Shown piece after piece: positions 17,213 through 26,042 of a stretch of 64,000 nucleotides of DNA (positions are counted from its first letter, which is position 1; each line of letters opens with the position of its first letter). A program made the translations under genes and the position numbers. The notes under the pieces are model-generated. The model did no database searches and had not been told where the DNA came from. It saw only the letters and a program-made list of their open reading frames with translations. Source of the DNA: G965227875 sp965227875 (GTDB lineage Bacteria > Pseudomonadota > Alphaproteobacteria > Rhizobiales > JAJFHC01); the NCBI GenBank assembly GCA_965227875.1, contig OZ245783.1:4092001-4156000 (forward strand), written 5' to 3'.

Positions 17213-18577
17213 ATGACCGTTACCCTAGCGATCGTCGGCCGGCCCAATGTCGGCAAATCAACCCTGTTCAATCGCCTCGTCGGCAAGCGGTTGGCGCTCG
17301 TCGACGACCGACCCGGGGTAACCCGGGATCGTCGCCAGGGCGAGGCGAAGCTTGGCGACCTGACATTTTCGCTTTTCGATACGGCTGGACTCGAAGATGC
17401 AGACGACGACGCTTTGGAAGGCCGTATGCGCGACCAGACCCTGGCAGCCATAGAGGAAGCCGATATCTGCCTTTTCATGATCGATGCGCGCGCAGGGGTG
17501 ACGCCTGTCGACAAGCATTTCGCCGAAATCGTGAGGAAGAGTTCCAAGCCGACCCTGTTGATCGCGAACAAGTGCGAGGGATCGGCCGGCAATTCGGGGC
17601 TGTACGATGCGTTTTCCCTGGGGCTTGGCGATCCGGTAGCAATGTCCGCCGAACATGGCGAAGGCCTGGGAGATCTATATGGCGCCATCGAGGAATTGAT
17701 CCGCGGTATCGAGCAACCAGACGAGATTCGCGATCTGGCCTCTGACGGACCGGAAGAAGAGACAACGGATCGCGCGACGCGCATCGCCGTTGTTGGCCGG
17801 CCGAATGCCGGGAAATCCACGCTCATCAACAGCATTCTCGGCCAGGATCGCATGTTGACCGGTCCGGAAGCCGGGATAACCAGGGATTCGATCTCGGTCG
17901 ATCTGGAGTGGGATGGTCACCCGGTCCGTCTGTTTGATACCGCCGGCATGCGCCGCAAGTCGAGAGTCGTCGAAAAGCTTGAAAAGCTGTCCGTGGACGA
18001 CGCCCTGAGAGCCATCAGGTTCGCCGAAGTTGTCGTTCTTGTCATCGACGTGACCCAGCCTTTTGAAAAACAGGACCTTCAGATCGCCGACCTGATAGTC
18101 CGGGAGGGAAGGGCGCTCGTCATCGCGGCGAACAAGTGGGACATGATCGAAAACCCCGGAGAGGTTCGCGCCGCGCTCCGGGAGCAATGCGAACGGCTCC
18201 TGCCACAGGTCAGGGGAGTGCCGATCGTGTCGCTGAGCGCGCTGACCGGCAAGGGGATCGACCGGCTTTCGCGTGCCATCTCGGAGGTCTATGCCACCTG
18301 GAACCGGCGTATCTCCACGTCGGCGCTGAACGACTGGCTCGCACAGGCGGTGGATCGACACAATCCGCCGGCGGTCAAGGGGCGTCGGCTGCGGTTGCGC
18401 TACATGACGCAAGCCAAGACGAGACCTCCGACCTTTGTCGTGTTCTGTTCAAGGGCCGATGAACTGCCTGACTCCTATGTGAGGTATCTCGTGAACGGGC
18501 TGCGCGAAGATTTCGATCTGCCCGCCGTGCCCATAAGACTGTTCGTGCGCAAGCGAAAGAATCCTTACGCAGACTAG
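17213..18577 (+). CDS. der: Ribosome-biogenesis GTPase Der (EngA)
   Basis: Der is the double-G-domain GTPase needed for 50S assembly. Domain 1 has GRPNVGKSTLFNRL (G1), DTAGLED (G3) and a G4 of the form NKCEG, a variant common in the first domain. Domain 2 has GRPNAGKSTLINS, DTAGMRRKS and NKWD. A C-terminal KH-like domain follows (from about residue 360) and ends KRKNPYAD. The length of 454 residues is normal. The gene closes the yfgM-like-bamB-der cluster. Confidence 0.97.
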   Translation: MTVTLAIVGRPNVGKSTLFNRLVGKRLALVDDRPGVTRDRRQGEAKLGDLTFSLFDTAGLEDADDDALEGRMRDQTLAAIEEADICLFMIDARAGVTPVDKHFAEIVRKSSKPTLLIANKCEGSAGNSGLYDAFSLGLGDPVAMSAEHGEGLGDLYGAIEELIRGIEQPDEIRDLASDGPEEETTDRATRIAVVGRPNAGKSTLINSILGQDRMLTGPEAGITRDSISVDLEWDGHPVRLFDTAGMRRKSRVVEKLEKLSVDDALRAIRFAEVVVLVIDVTQPFEKQDLQIADLIVREGRALVIAANKWDMIENPGEVRAALREQCERLLPQVRGVPIVSLSALTGKGIDRLSRAISEVYATWNRRISTSALNDWLAQAVDRHNPPAVKGRRLRLRYMTQAKTRPPTFVVFCSRADELPDSYVRYLVNGLREDFDLPAVPIRLFVRKRKNPYAD

Positions 18578-18708
18578 GTTCTGGACCGGGATTGAACACA
18601 TTCTTGCCACATCCGATCCTAAACTGCGTGGTGCTGTTTGAAGATCGTTAACCAGGACGGTCTAGCGTTGAATGACTTGGGTTCGCTTGGAGACCATGGA
18701 GGTCGGAA

Positions 18709-18948
18709 ATGCAGAAAATCGCGACGGTCGGAGTGCTCGTGGCCGTGCTTGCCACCACCACAGCCTGTTCAGGTCTTTCGACGACGGAGCAGCGTGTTCT
18801 TAGCGGTGGCGCGATTGGCGCCGGTGTCGGCGCGGTCGGTACTGCGGTGACGGGCGGATGTGTGGCGTGTGGCGCTGCCATCGGTGGTGCCGTGGGTGCC
18901 GGCGTGGGGTACATCTACGACCAGACCAAGAAGAACGATCAGTACTGA
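18709..18948 (+). CDS. Small glycine-zipper lipoprotein
   Basis: The 79-residue product has a lipoprotein signal with lipobox ATTTAC near residue 20, a short polar spacer, then a glycine-zipper region (GGAIGAGVGAVGTAV...AAIGGAVGAGVGYIYD) like the YMGG/Rick_17kDa class of small outer-membrane lipoproteins. GGAGGT just upstream of the ATG is a strong ribosome binding site. Two Cys in the zipper (GGCVACGAA) are unusual. No specific role is known; related proteins associate with the outer membrane. Its stop lies inside a perfect palindrome. Confidence 0.75.
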   Translation: MQKIATVGVLVAVLATTTACSGLSTTEQRVLSGGAIGAGVGAVGTAVTGGCVACGAAIGGAVGAGVGYIYDQTKKNDQY

Positions 18949-18955
18949 TCGTTCT
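18932..18955. repeat. Perfect 24-bp palindrome over the stop codon of the small lipoprotein gene
   Basis: The 24 bases are identical to their reverse complement, with arms AGAACGATCAGT/ACTGATCGTTCT. The palindrome covers the TGA at 18946-18948 and sits between convergent genes. It could form a hairpin in either transcript and act as a shared terminator or mRNA stabiliser, although no T run follows on either strand. Confidence 0.6.
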
Positions 18956-18976
18956 CCGGATAGTTGGCCGGACGCT

Positions 18977-19741
18977 TCAAAGCCTGACGGAGACCGTACC
19001 GAGTTCGCCGAATTCGGAACGCACTTCCGTGTCCTTGTCGACGGTAAACACGTCTGTGATCAGACCGGTGCTGATGATTGCGCCGGCCGGAATCGTACGC
19101 CCCAACTCGCTGAACCTGTTGGCAAACCAGGTCAGTACCCTGTCGGCGCCACCAAGGGCGTTGGCTCCCGACCCCAGATAGCCCTCTTCTCCGCTTACGA
19201 ACACGCGCGCGGTGACGTCAGCGTAGTCGCGAATGCTTGAAGGCGCACAGGGAGCACCAAGGACGAGCGCGTCGTTCACGCCACAGTCCGCGATGTTCCA
19301 GAACAGCCCATCCGAAAGCCCACCCGGAAGACGGCGGTCCACGATCTCGATCGCCGGATGGACGGAACCGACGTGCCGCATCACGTCAGCAGTCGAGTAT
19401 GCCGAGGATCTCGGTACGATGGACTCACCCAGTTTGAGGGCAACCTCCGTCTCGACGACGCGAATCGCGGCGTCGGAGGTTGTCACGTGTGCGCCGCTGT
19501 CGAACACGCGTCCGGAAATCAACGCGCCGAAAAACGGTTCTTCGGCTCCGAGCATCTTCTGAGCTGTTTCGCTCGTACAGCCAATTTTCCAGCCGACGAC
19601 GGTGTCGCCCAATTCTGCCACCATCGCATCCTGAAGTGCGATGGCTTCGTCAATGGAGGAAGGTTCCGGCTGCGGGTATTGAGCCAGCTTGCTCAGGCTG
19701 AGTCTCGCCTCCGCCATCAAGGCCGCTCTCGTGTCGGTCAT
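18977..19741 (-). CDS. FAH-fold hydratase, 2-keto-4-pentenoate hydratase-like
   Basis: This 254-residue protein belongs to the MhpD/fumarylacetoacetate-hydrolase superfamily, which hydrates or decarboxylates 2-oxoalkenoates from aromatic degradation. Visible landmarks are the N-terminal helix region, VGWKIGCTSE (substrate and metal pocket), the metal-binding 'VETEVALKLG' (Glu pair) and VHPAIEIVDRR, and the late SGLITDVF-type strand. No aromatic-degradation partners lie nearby, so the physiological substrate is not set by context. It converges on the small lipoprotein gene, with the palindrome between them. Confidence 0.8.
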   Translation of the reverse strand: MTDTRAALMAEARLSLSKLAQYPQPEPSSIDEAIALQDAMVAELGDTVVGWKIGCTSETAQKMLGAEEPFFGALISGRVFDSGAHVTTSDAAIRVVETEVALKLGESIVPRSSAYSTADVMRHVGSVHPAIEIVDRRLPGGLSDGLFWNIADCGVNDALVLGAPCAPSSIRDYADVTARVFVSGEEGYLGSGANALGGADRVLTWFANRFSELGRTIPAGAIISTGLITDVFTVDKDTEVRSEFGELGTVSVRL

Positions 19742-19893
19742 TCGGGTGGTCTTCCGTCTTTCTGGAACCTGGTGTCTGGGAAGGATCGTCGATGCATCAA
19801 TTTATCAGCAAATTCGGCCGAACGATAACACCTCTTCGCGGTCTCATTTTTGCGTGAAGAGCCGGGAGAGCCATTGAGTGTGCCGGAGACCCG

Positions 19894-20775
19894 GTGTCAA
19901 CTCGGGCGATGTCGCTCAAGACCGTTCTGATTTCCCTGTTGATTGTGATTGCCGAGGCAAACCCGTCAGTCTGGGCGCGAGGCCCGACGTTTCCTGATGT
20001 CGTCGACGTCCCCCCAGGCGAATTTCTGGCAGGATCGACCGCGAGCGAACGCGAGTACGGATATCGACTGGACGAAGCTGCGTACGGTCATGACCTCACG
20101 CGGAAACGAGGCTGGTATGACCGGGAAAGGCCGCGCTCGACCTTACGTCTGCCCGGCTACCAGATAATGACGAACCTCGTCACCAATGCCACGTACCATC
20201 GATTCGTCGCAGAAACCGGGTGGACGGCACCTTGGATAAGTGAGGCAGCTTGGAAAAGGCAAGGTCTCATCCACCCCTATGAACGTGTCCGCAAGTTTCT
20301 TTGGCGGGACGGGCGTCCGCCTAAAGGACGGGAGGATCACCCGGTCGTCCTCGTCAACTGGCATGACGCGAACGCGTTTGCGAGATGGCTGAGTGCTGAG
20401 TCCGGGGAAACCTGGAGACTCCCGACGGAAGAAGAATGGGAGAAGGCTGCTCGCGGCAGGAAGGGAAACATCTTCCCCTGGGGAAACCGATGGAACCCGA
20501 AATTCCTGAACAGCCATGACGAAGGTCCTTTCGACACCGTTGCAGCCGGGTCTTTCTCCAAAGGCGCAAGTCCGTTCGGCATGCTGGACGGTGCAGGACA
20601 GGTGTTCGAATGGACATCCGCGCGGGGAGGAGAGGGAAGGCACCTGGTCAAGGGCGGGTCATGGGACGACAAGGGATGTGGCGTGTGTCGTGCCGCGGCC
20701 CGGCATGCGAGACCCGATACGATCAGACATATTCTGATCGGATTTCGCCTGGTCAGGATTCCTTCGCGGGAATGA
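19894..20775 (+). CDS. Exported formylglycine-generating-enzyme-like protein (FGE-sulfatase domain)
   Basis: The 293-residue protein has an N-terminal signal peptide (hydrophobic core about residues 9-22) followed by a full FGE/SUMF1-type domain: VPPGEFLAGS, NLVTNATYHRFV, VVLVNWHDANAFARWLS, WRLPTEEEWEKAARG, GMLDGAGQVFEWTSA, GGSWDD and GFRLVRI. True FGEs carry two active cysteines separated by four residues late in the domain; here there is a tighter CGVC near residue 265, so formylglycine synthesis is uncertain. No sulfatase gene is nearby. GTG 19894 is taken for its GGAG at 19885; ATG 19909 is an alternative. Its 3' end overlaps the convergent SDR gene by 23 bases. Confidence 0.8.
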   Translation: MSTRAMSLKTVLISLLIVIAEANPSVWARGPTFPDVVDVPPGEFLAGSTASEREYGYRLDEAAYGHDLTRKRGWYDRERPRSTLRLPGYQIMTNLVTNATYHRFVAETGWTAPWISEAAWKRQGLIHPYERVRKFLWRDGRPPKGREDHPVVLVNWHDANAFARWLSAESGETWRLPTEEEWEKAARGRKGNIFPWGNRWNPKFLNSHDEGPFDTVAAGSFSKGASPFGMLDGAGQVFEWTSARGGEGRHLVKGGSWDDKGCGVCRAAARHARPDTIRHILIGFRLVRIPSRE

Positions 20776-21490
20776 TGGACTTGCTCCGGTAGTCGAATGT
20801 CACGCCGGTGTGGCTCCAGCCGGGTTCGACCATATCGGCAATGTACCCCGCGACGTCGGATGGCTGTGGCAGTTTTTCAGGATCCTCGCCGGGCATGGCT
20901 TTCGCGCGCATCGCTGTCCTTACCGGGCCGGGACTGAACAGGTTTACGCGAATATCGGTCTGTTCGGTTTCGGCGGCATAGGTCTTCGCGAGCATCTCGA
21001 GAGCCGACTTTGAAACCGAGTAATTGCCCCAGTAGGCCCTGGGCTGTGTGGCGACACCCGACGTGATGAACACGGCCCGTCCTGCATCCGACTGGCGCAG
21101 CAATGCGTCTGTTGCCCGTATGAGCCGGTAGTTCGCGGAAACGTTCACCGTCATCACGTCCGACCAGTCTTTCGGATCGATATGGCTGAGCGGAGAGAGC
21201 GTGCCCAAGAGGCCGGCGTTGCCGACGAGCATGTCGAGTTTTTTCCAGCGCTCGAAGATCGCGCCGCCCAGTCGATCTATTCCTTCCATGTCCCGCAGGT
21301 CGAGCGGCACGAGTGTCGCGGGCGCGCCCCCAGCTTCCCTTATGGCGTCATCCAGATCCGTCAATCCGCCTTCGGTACGTGCCACGGCGATAATGTGCGC
21401 GCCTCTTCGGGCGAGTTCGACCGCGACCGCAAAGCCTATTCCCCGCGAGGCGCCCGTAACCAGCGCCACGCGCCCTTCGACATCAGTCAT
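20753..21490 (-). CDS. SDR-family NAD(P)-dependent oxidoreductase
   Basis: This 245-residue classical short-chain dehydrogenase has the cofactor motif TGASRGIG (about residues 14-21), the NAG motif, the catalytic Ser in FITSGVA, and the Tyr-x3-Lys pair in NYSVSKSAL. The C-terminal part includes SPGPVRTAMRAKAMPGEDP, a pattern common in proteobacterial SDRs near purF. It is transcribed in the same direction as purF, whose stop is 34 bases upstream of the SDR start, so the two may form one transcript. The substrate is not predictable. Confidence 0.85.
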   Translation of the reverse strand: MTDVEGRVALVTGASRGIGFAVAVELARRGAHIIAVARTEGGLTDLDDAIREAGGAPATLVPLDLRDMEGIDRLGGAIFERWKKLDMLVGNAGLLGTLSPLSHIDPKDWSDVMTVNVSANYRLIRATDALLRQSDAGRAVFITSGVATQPRAYWGNYSVSKSALEMLAKTYAAETEQTDIRVNLFSPGPVRTAMRAKAMPGEDPEKLPQPSDVAGYIADMVEPGWSHTGVTFDYRSKSIIPAKES

Positions 21491-21523
21491 GGAAGTACTT
21501 CCTTGGTGAACCGGACCAGGGCC

Positions 21524-22996
21524 TTATCCGACTTCCGCCAGCAATGACAACTGGCGGGGAATGGAGGACCCGTGCAGGTCGGTCAATGGCGTGGGGTAGT
21601 CGCCCGTGAAACAGTGGTCCGTGAACTGCGGGTTCACTTCGTCACGCCCGTCATGCCCCATCGCCCTGTACAGGCCGTCAACGGACAGGAACGCAAGTGA
21701 ATCGCTTCCGATGAACTCGCACATTTCATCCAGGTTGTGCGTGGCGGCAAGCAGCGTCTTCTGGTCCGGCGTGTCGATGCCGTAGAAATCCGGATGCTTG
21801 ATCGGCGGACTGGCCACCCGCAGGTGCACTTCCACAGCGCCTGCATCGTACATCATCTGGACGATCTTCACCGAGGTCGTGCCCCGCACGATGGAATCGT
21901 CGACGAGGACGATCCGCTTGCCCTCGATCTGGGCGCGGTTCGCATTGTGCTTGAGCTTCACGCCGAGTTGCCGGATCTGTTGCGTCGGTTCGATGAACGT
22001 CCGGCCGACATAGTGATTCCGAATTATTCCGAGTTCGAACGGTATCCCGGCTTCCTGGGCGAAACCGATTGCCGCGGGCACACCGGAGTCCGGCACCGGA
22101 ATGACGACATCTGCTTCGACGCTGGACTCGCTGGCAAGCTCGTGGCCGAGCGACTTGCGCACGTCGTAGACGGACCGGCCGCCGACGACGCTGTCGGGCC
22201 GTGCGAAGTACACATACTCGAATATGCAAGGGCGCGGCTTCATCCTCGGGAAGGGGAAAAGGCTTTCGATCCCTTCGTCGGTAATGACCACGACCTCTCC
22301 GTTCTCGATGTCACGGATATAACGGGCACCGATGATATCCAGCGCGCAGGTCTCCGATGCGAGAATCGGGGAGCCGTCCAGTTCCCCCAACACGAGAGGA
22401 CGGATCCCCAACGGATCACGTGCGCCGATCAGCTTCTTGTTGGTCATCGCGACCAGAGAATAGGCGCCTTCGATCGCACGGATCGCATCCACGAATTTTT
22501 CCATCAGGCGCGGTTTCTGCGAGCGCGCGATGAGATGAAGAAGCACCTCGGTATCCGACGTGGACTGGCAGATTGCGCCGTTGCGAACGAGTTCGCGGCG
22601 CAGCGTGCCCGCATTGGTCAGATGACCGTTGTGACAGATGGCGATACCGCCGCCTGCAAGTTCGGCAAACAGCGGCTGAACGTTGCGCAGGATCGTCTCT
22701 CCGGACGTCGAGTACCGGACGTGGCCGATCGCGCATTTTCCCTGCAACCTGTCGATTGTCGCCTGTTTCGAAAAATGATCGCCGACCAGGCCGATGCGTC
22801 TTTCGGGATGAAACTGGCGGCCATCAAAGGAGACGATCCCCGCCGACTCCTGGCCGCGATGCTGGAGGGCATGAAGACCGAGTGCGGTCAGCGCCGCTGC
22901 GTCAGGGTTGTTGAAGACGCCGTAGACGCCGCATTCCTCGTGGAGACGGTCGTCATCCCCGAGGGATTCCGCAATGCTGGATAACTGATAGGTCAT
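21524..22996 (-). CDS. purF: Amidophosphoribosyltransferase
   Basis: PurF makes 5-phosphoribosylamine from PRPP and glutamine, the first step of purine synthesis. The 490-residue protein has a short propeptide ending before Cys22 (HEECGVYGVF), the Ntn-hydrolase glutaminase region (LGLHALQHRGQESAGI, GHVRYST, NGHLTN) and a C-terminal PRTase domain with the PRPP loop RIVLVDDSIVRGTTS. It is followed downstream by the SDR gene and preceded by cvpA, the common purF-cvpA neighbourhood. Confidence 0.97.
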   Translation of the reverse strand: MTYQLSSIAESLGDDDRLHEECGVYGVFNNPDAAALTALGLHALQHRGQESAGIVSFDGRQFHPERRIGLVGDHFSKQATIDRLQGKCAIGHVRYSTSGETILRNVQPLFAELAGGGIAICHNGHLTNAGTLRRELVRNGAICQSTSDTEVLLHLIARSQKPRLMEKFVDAIRAIEGAYSLVAMTNKKLIGARDPLGIRPLVLGELDGSPILASETCALDIIGARYIRDIENGEVVVITDEGIESLFPFPRMKPRPCIFEYVYFARPDSVVGGRSVYDVRKSLGHELASESSVEADVVIPVPDSGVPAAIGFAQEAGIPFELGIIRNHYVGRTFIEPTQQIRQLGVKLKHNANRAQIEGKRIVLVDDSIVRGTTSVKIVQMMYDAGAVEVHLRVASPPIKHPDFYGIDTPDQKTLLAATHNLDEMCEFIGSDSLAFLSVDGLYRAMGHDGRDEVNPQFTDHCFTGDYPTPLTDLHGSSIPRQLSLLAEVG

Positions 22997-23064
22997 TGTT
23001 CACACACCGTGAGAGTCGTCACGTGTCGCTGCATTCGCACAAACCTGACGTCAGGCTTGCAAAT

Positions 23065-23709
23065 TCACTGGTTTCCCGAGGAACTCTCCAGCAACTGGTT
23101 AAGGCCCTGGCGTTCCTTGCGTTCGTATCCGTCCGTGTTGTTCGACTCCGGAATTACACCCGGTTCCGGCTTCGGAGGTGAAGCCGTGCCGGAATCCGTA
23201 CCGTCGTCGGGATCGCTCTTCAGGTTCTCCACGATATCGTCGGGCAACAGGCTGGCGATGAATTCACCGGTTTCCTTGAGCATCGGTCTCGAGCGTGCCT
23301 CGGAGATCCAGGTCGGCTGTGTCTTCGGTGCAAACCAGTCGAGAAAGAGATACGCGATCGCGACGAGAACAAAACCGCGTACGACACCGAAGATGAACCC
23401 CAACGTGCGGTCCAATGCTCCCACACGGCTGTCCAGAACGACATCGGCGAAACGCATCGCGATGATGGAGATGATCACCAGAACGCTGATGAACACGCCG
23501 GCAAACGCGATGATATCAGCCAGCTGGTTCGGACTGATCTTCTCGCGTATCGGTTCCTGAAGGACGGGCAGCATGACCCAGGCGGCCACCAGCGCGCCAC
23601 CCCAGGCGAACACCGTAAGCGCTTCGCGGTTGAAGCCGCGCATCATCGCCAGAAGGCCGGAAACCAGCATTACTGCAATGAGAACAATATCTAGCCAGGG
23701 CAGGGACAT
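23065..23709 (-). CDS. cvpA: CvpA family membrane protein
   Basis: The 214-residue protein has four hydrophobic segments (about residues 5-25, 29-50, 67-88 and 102-125) and the family's 'LDIVLIAVMLVSGLLAMMRGFNREALTV' start pattern. CvpA family proteins are linked to colicin V production, envelope stress and bile resistance; the biochemical role is not settled. The C-terminus after the last helix is long, charged and probably disordered, which is typical in alphaproteobacteria. It lies 68 bases upstream of purF on the same strand. Confidence 0.9.
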   Translation of the reverse strand: MSLPWLDIVLIAVMLVSGLLAMMRGFNREALTVFAWGGALVAAWVMLPVLQEPIREKISPNQLADIIAFAGVFISVLVIISIIAMRFADVVLDSRVGALDRTLGFIFGVVRGFVLVAIAYLFLDWFAPKTQPTWISEARSRPMLKETGEFIASLLPDDIVENLKSDPDDGTDSGTASPPKPEPGVIPESNNTDGYERKERQGLNQLLESSSGNQ

Positions 23710-23844
23710 GTGTGGTGGACCGGTATGCTGTTTGTCGAAGACACTAACACGAATCCGAAACTGAATAAGCCTAACTCATAGGCTGAAAGTCGGTTACCTA
23801 CAAGAACTCAGGCCTCGGCGCCACCGTGTTGAGTCAATTGAGCC

Positions 23845-25236
23845 CTAGGCTTCCGTACGGGCGACGACCGAGGAGACGAGTTCCACAAGATTTCCATGCG
23901 TCCGGAGGTCGATGGTGGATCCGTTTTCGTCGGCGGTGGCGGTTTCGCGGCGCGGAGCGGTCACGGCGGTCTTGAAGCCGAGTTTCTCCGCCTCGCGAAG
24001 TCTCGCGTTCGACTGGCTTGCCGAACGCAGTCCGCCTGACAGGCTCACTTCGCCGAAATAGACGGTTTCCTTCGGAAGCGGCTTTCCAGACAGAGACGAG
24101 ACGAGAGCTGCCGCGACGGCGAGGTCGCAGGCCGGTTCGCGAATCTTGAGGCCGCCCGCGACGTTCAGATAGACGTCCTGTCCCGCGAAGGACAAACCGC
24201 AATGGGCGTCGAGAACCGCCAGGATCATCGACAGCCTTGCCTGGTCCCAGCCCACGACCGCACGGCGTGGCGTACCCAGCGCGGACGCCGCGACAAGTGC
24301 CTGAATCTCCACCAGGACCGGACGTGTGCCTTCGATCCCGGCGAAGACGGCCGCACCCGGCGTCTCCAGATCGCGTTCGCCGAGAAACAGGCGGGACGGG
24401 TTGTCGACCTCCTGAAGACCCTCTCCGGTCATCTCGAAAACGCCGATCTCGTCGGTTGGTCCGAAGCGGTTCTTGACCGAGCGCAGAATGCGGAACTGGT
24501 GGCCCCGTTCACCTTCGAAATAGAGAACCGTATCCACCATGTGCTCAATCACACGGGGACCGGCAATCTGGCCCTCCTTGGTTACATGTCCCACGAGAAT
24601 GACGGCAGCCCCCGTGGATTTCGCGTGATGAATGAGGCTCTGGGCGGTCTGTCGGACCTGCGAAACGGAGCCCGGCGCGGCGTCGAGGGAAGGGGACCAC
24701 ATCGTCTGGATGGAATCTATGACCAGGACGCAAGGTGATCTGGCGTCCTGCATGGTCGCCAGAATATCCGCGAGGTTGGTTTCCGCCGCAAGCAGGACCC
24801 CGCTTTCCTGCAACTCGAGGCGCTTTGCCCGCATGCGGACCTGTGCGATCGCTTCCTCGCCGGACACATAGATGGCCGTATTTCCGCCATTGGAGATTCG
24901 GGCCATCGCCTGCAACAGCAGGGTGGACTTGCCGATTCCGGGATCCCCACCGACAAGAATAGCCGAACCGGGGACGATGCCTCCACCGGTAACGCGATCG
25001 AATTCGGCCAGACCGGTTCTAATTCTTGGCAAGGTCTGTTCTTCGCCAGCCAATCCGACGAGGGTGAGTTTCTTGCCTCGGCCGGTCCGGTGACCGGGAG
25101 AAGCCGCGATGCCGGACGCAACCGTAGATTCCTCCACGATGGTGTTCCACGCGCCGCACGCGTCGCATTTTCCCGACCATTTCGAAGAAACGTCGCCGCA
25201 GTTCTGGCAGACGAAACGGCTTGTTGCCTTCGCCAT
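23845..25236 (-). CDS. radA: DNA repair protein RadA (Sms)
   Basis: RadA is a RecA-like DnaB-type helicase that promotes branch migration in recombinational repair. The 463-residue protein has the N-terminal C4 zinc finger (CQNCGDVSSKWSGKCDACGAW), Walker A GGDPGIGKSTL, the RadA signature KNRFGPTDEIGVF, and a C-terminal Lon-protease-like domain without a catalytic role. It is transcribed toward cvpA-purF, and mlaF lies 22 bases upstream. Confidence 0.97.
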   Translation of the reverse strand: MAKATSRFVCQNCGDVSSKWSGKCDACGAWNTIVEESTVASGIAASPGHRTGRGKKLTLVGLAGEEQTLPRIRTGLAEFDRVTGGGIVPGSAILVGGDPGIGKSTLLLQAMARISNGGNTAIYVSGEEAIAQVRMRAKRLELQESGVLLAAETNLADILATMQDARSPCVLVIDSIQTMWSPSLDAAPGSVSQVRQTAQSLIHHAKSTGAAVILVGHVTKEGQIAGPRVIEHMVDTVLYFEGERGHQFRILRSVKNRFGPTDEIGVFEMTGEGLQEVDNPSRLFLGERDLETPGAAVFAGIEGTRPVLVEIQALVAASALGTPRRAVVGWDQARLSMILAVLDAHCGLSFAGQDVYLNVAGGLKIREPACDLAVAAALVSSLSGKPLPKETVYFGEVSLSGGLRSASQSNARLREAEKLGFKTAVTAPRRETATADENGSTIDLRTHGNLVELVSSVVARTEA

Positions 25237-25258
25237 TTCAAATGCCTCCCGGTTCCGG

Positions 25259-26035
25259 TCAGACCTTCAGGACGTCCATCTGGATTGGCCCGTCGGCGCG
25301 ACCGAACACGAACTGGTCGACATATTCGTTGCCGCTCGAGTCGATTTCGGTGGCCGTTCCCTGCCAGATGATCTTGCCCTTGTAGATCATTGCGATCTCG
25401 TCGCCGATCTTGCGCGCGCTGGCCATGTCGTGCGTGATCGAAATGGCGGTCGCACCGAGATGTCGGACGCAGTTGAGAATGAGATCGTTGATGATGTCCG
25501 CCATGATCGGATCGAGTCCAGTGGTCGGTTCATCGAAGAAGATGATCTCCGGATCGGTCGCCACGGCGCGTGCCAGGCCGACCCTCTTCTGCATGCCTCC
25601 CGAAAGTTCGGCCGGTGACAGCTCGGCAACGTCTTCGCCCAGTCCCACGAGCGCGAGTTTGTCGAGCGCGATCTTGTAGGCCTCTCCGCGGTCCATCTTG
25701 CGCGCCTGCACCAGACCGAAGGCGACGTTCTCCCAGACTTTCAGGCTGTCGAACAGGGCAGCGCCCTGAAACAGCATTCCGAACTTGGACAGGAACGCTT
25801 CCCGTTCGTTTCCGCGGGCGTTGGCGACATCCGTTCCGTCGACGAGTATCTGTCCGGAATCCGGGTGGAGCAGGCCCAGAATGCATTTGAGCATCACTGA
25901 TTTGCCCGTGCCCGAACCGCCGATCACAACGAGCGATTTGCCCCTGGCGGCCTTTACGTTCAGGCCGTCCAGTACGGTTTTCGGCCCGAAGCTCTTGTGG
26001 ACGTCCCTGAGTTCGATATGGATGTCTTCGTTCAC
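25259..26035 (-). CDS. mlaF: Phospholipid ABC transporter ATPase, MlaF-like
   Basis: This is the ATPase of the Mla pathway, which moves phospholipids between the inner and outer membranes. The 258-residue protein shows Walker A GGSGTGKSVMLK, signature LSGGMQKRVGLARA, Walker B EIIFFDEPTTGLDP and a switch His in SITHDMASA. It lies seven bases downstream of the permease gene mlaE. The MCE-domain partner mlaD and other Mla genes are not in this window. Confidence 0.92.
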   Translation of the reverse strand: MNEDIHIELRDVHKSFGPKTVLDGLNVKAARGKSLVVIGGSGTGKSVMLKCILGLLHPDSGQILVDGTDVANARGNEREAFLSKFGMLFQGAALFDSLKVWENVAFGLVQARKMDRGEAYKIALDKLALVGLGEDVAELSPAELSGGMQKRVGLARAVATDPEIIFFDEPTTGLDPIMADIINDLILNCVRHLGATAISITHDMASARKIGDEIAMIYKGKIIWQGTATEIDSSGNEYVDQFVFGRADGPIQMDVLKV

Positions 26036-26042
26036 GATCGGC

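Noticed and set aside
21737..22984. Long plus-strand frame opposite purF
   Set aside because: It is an antisense shadow; purF is canonical over the whole length.
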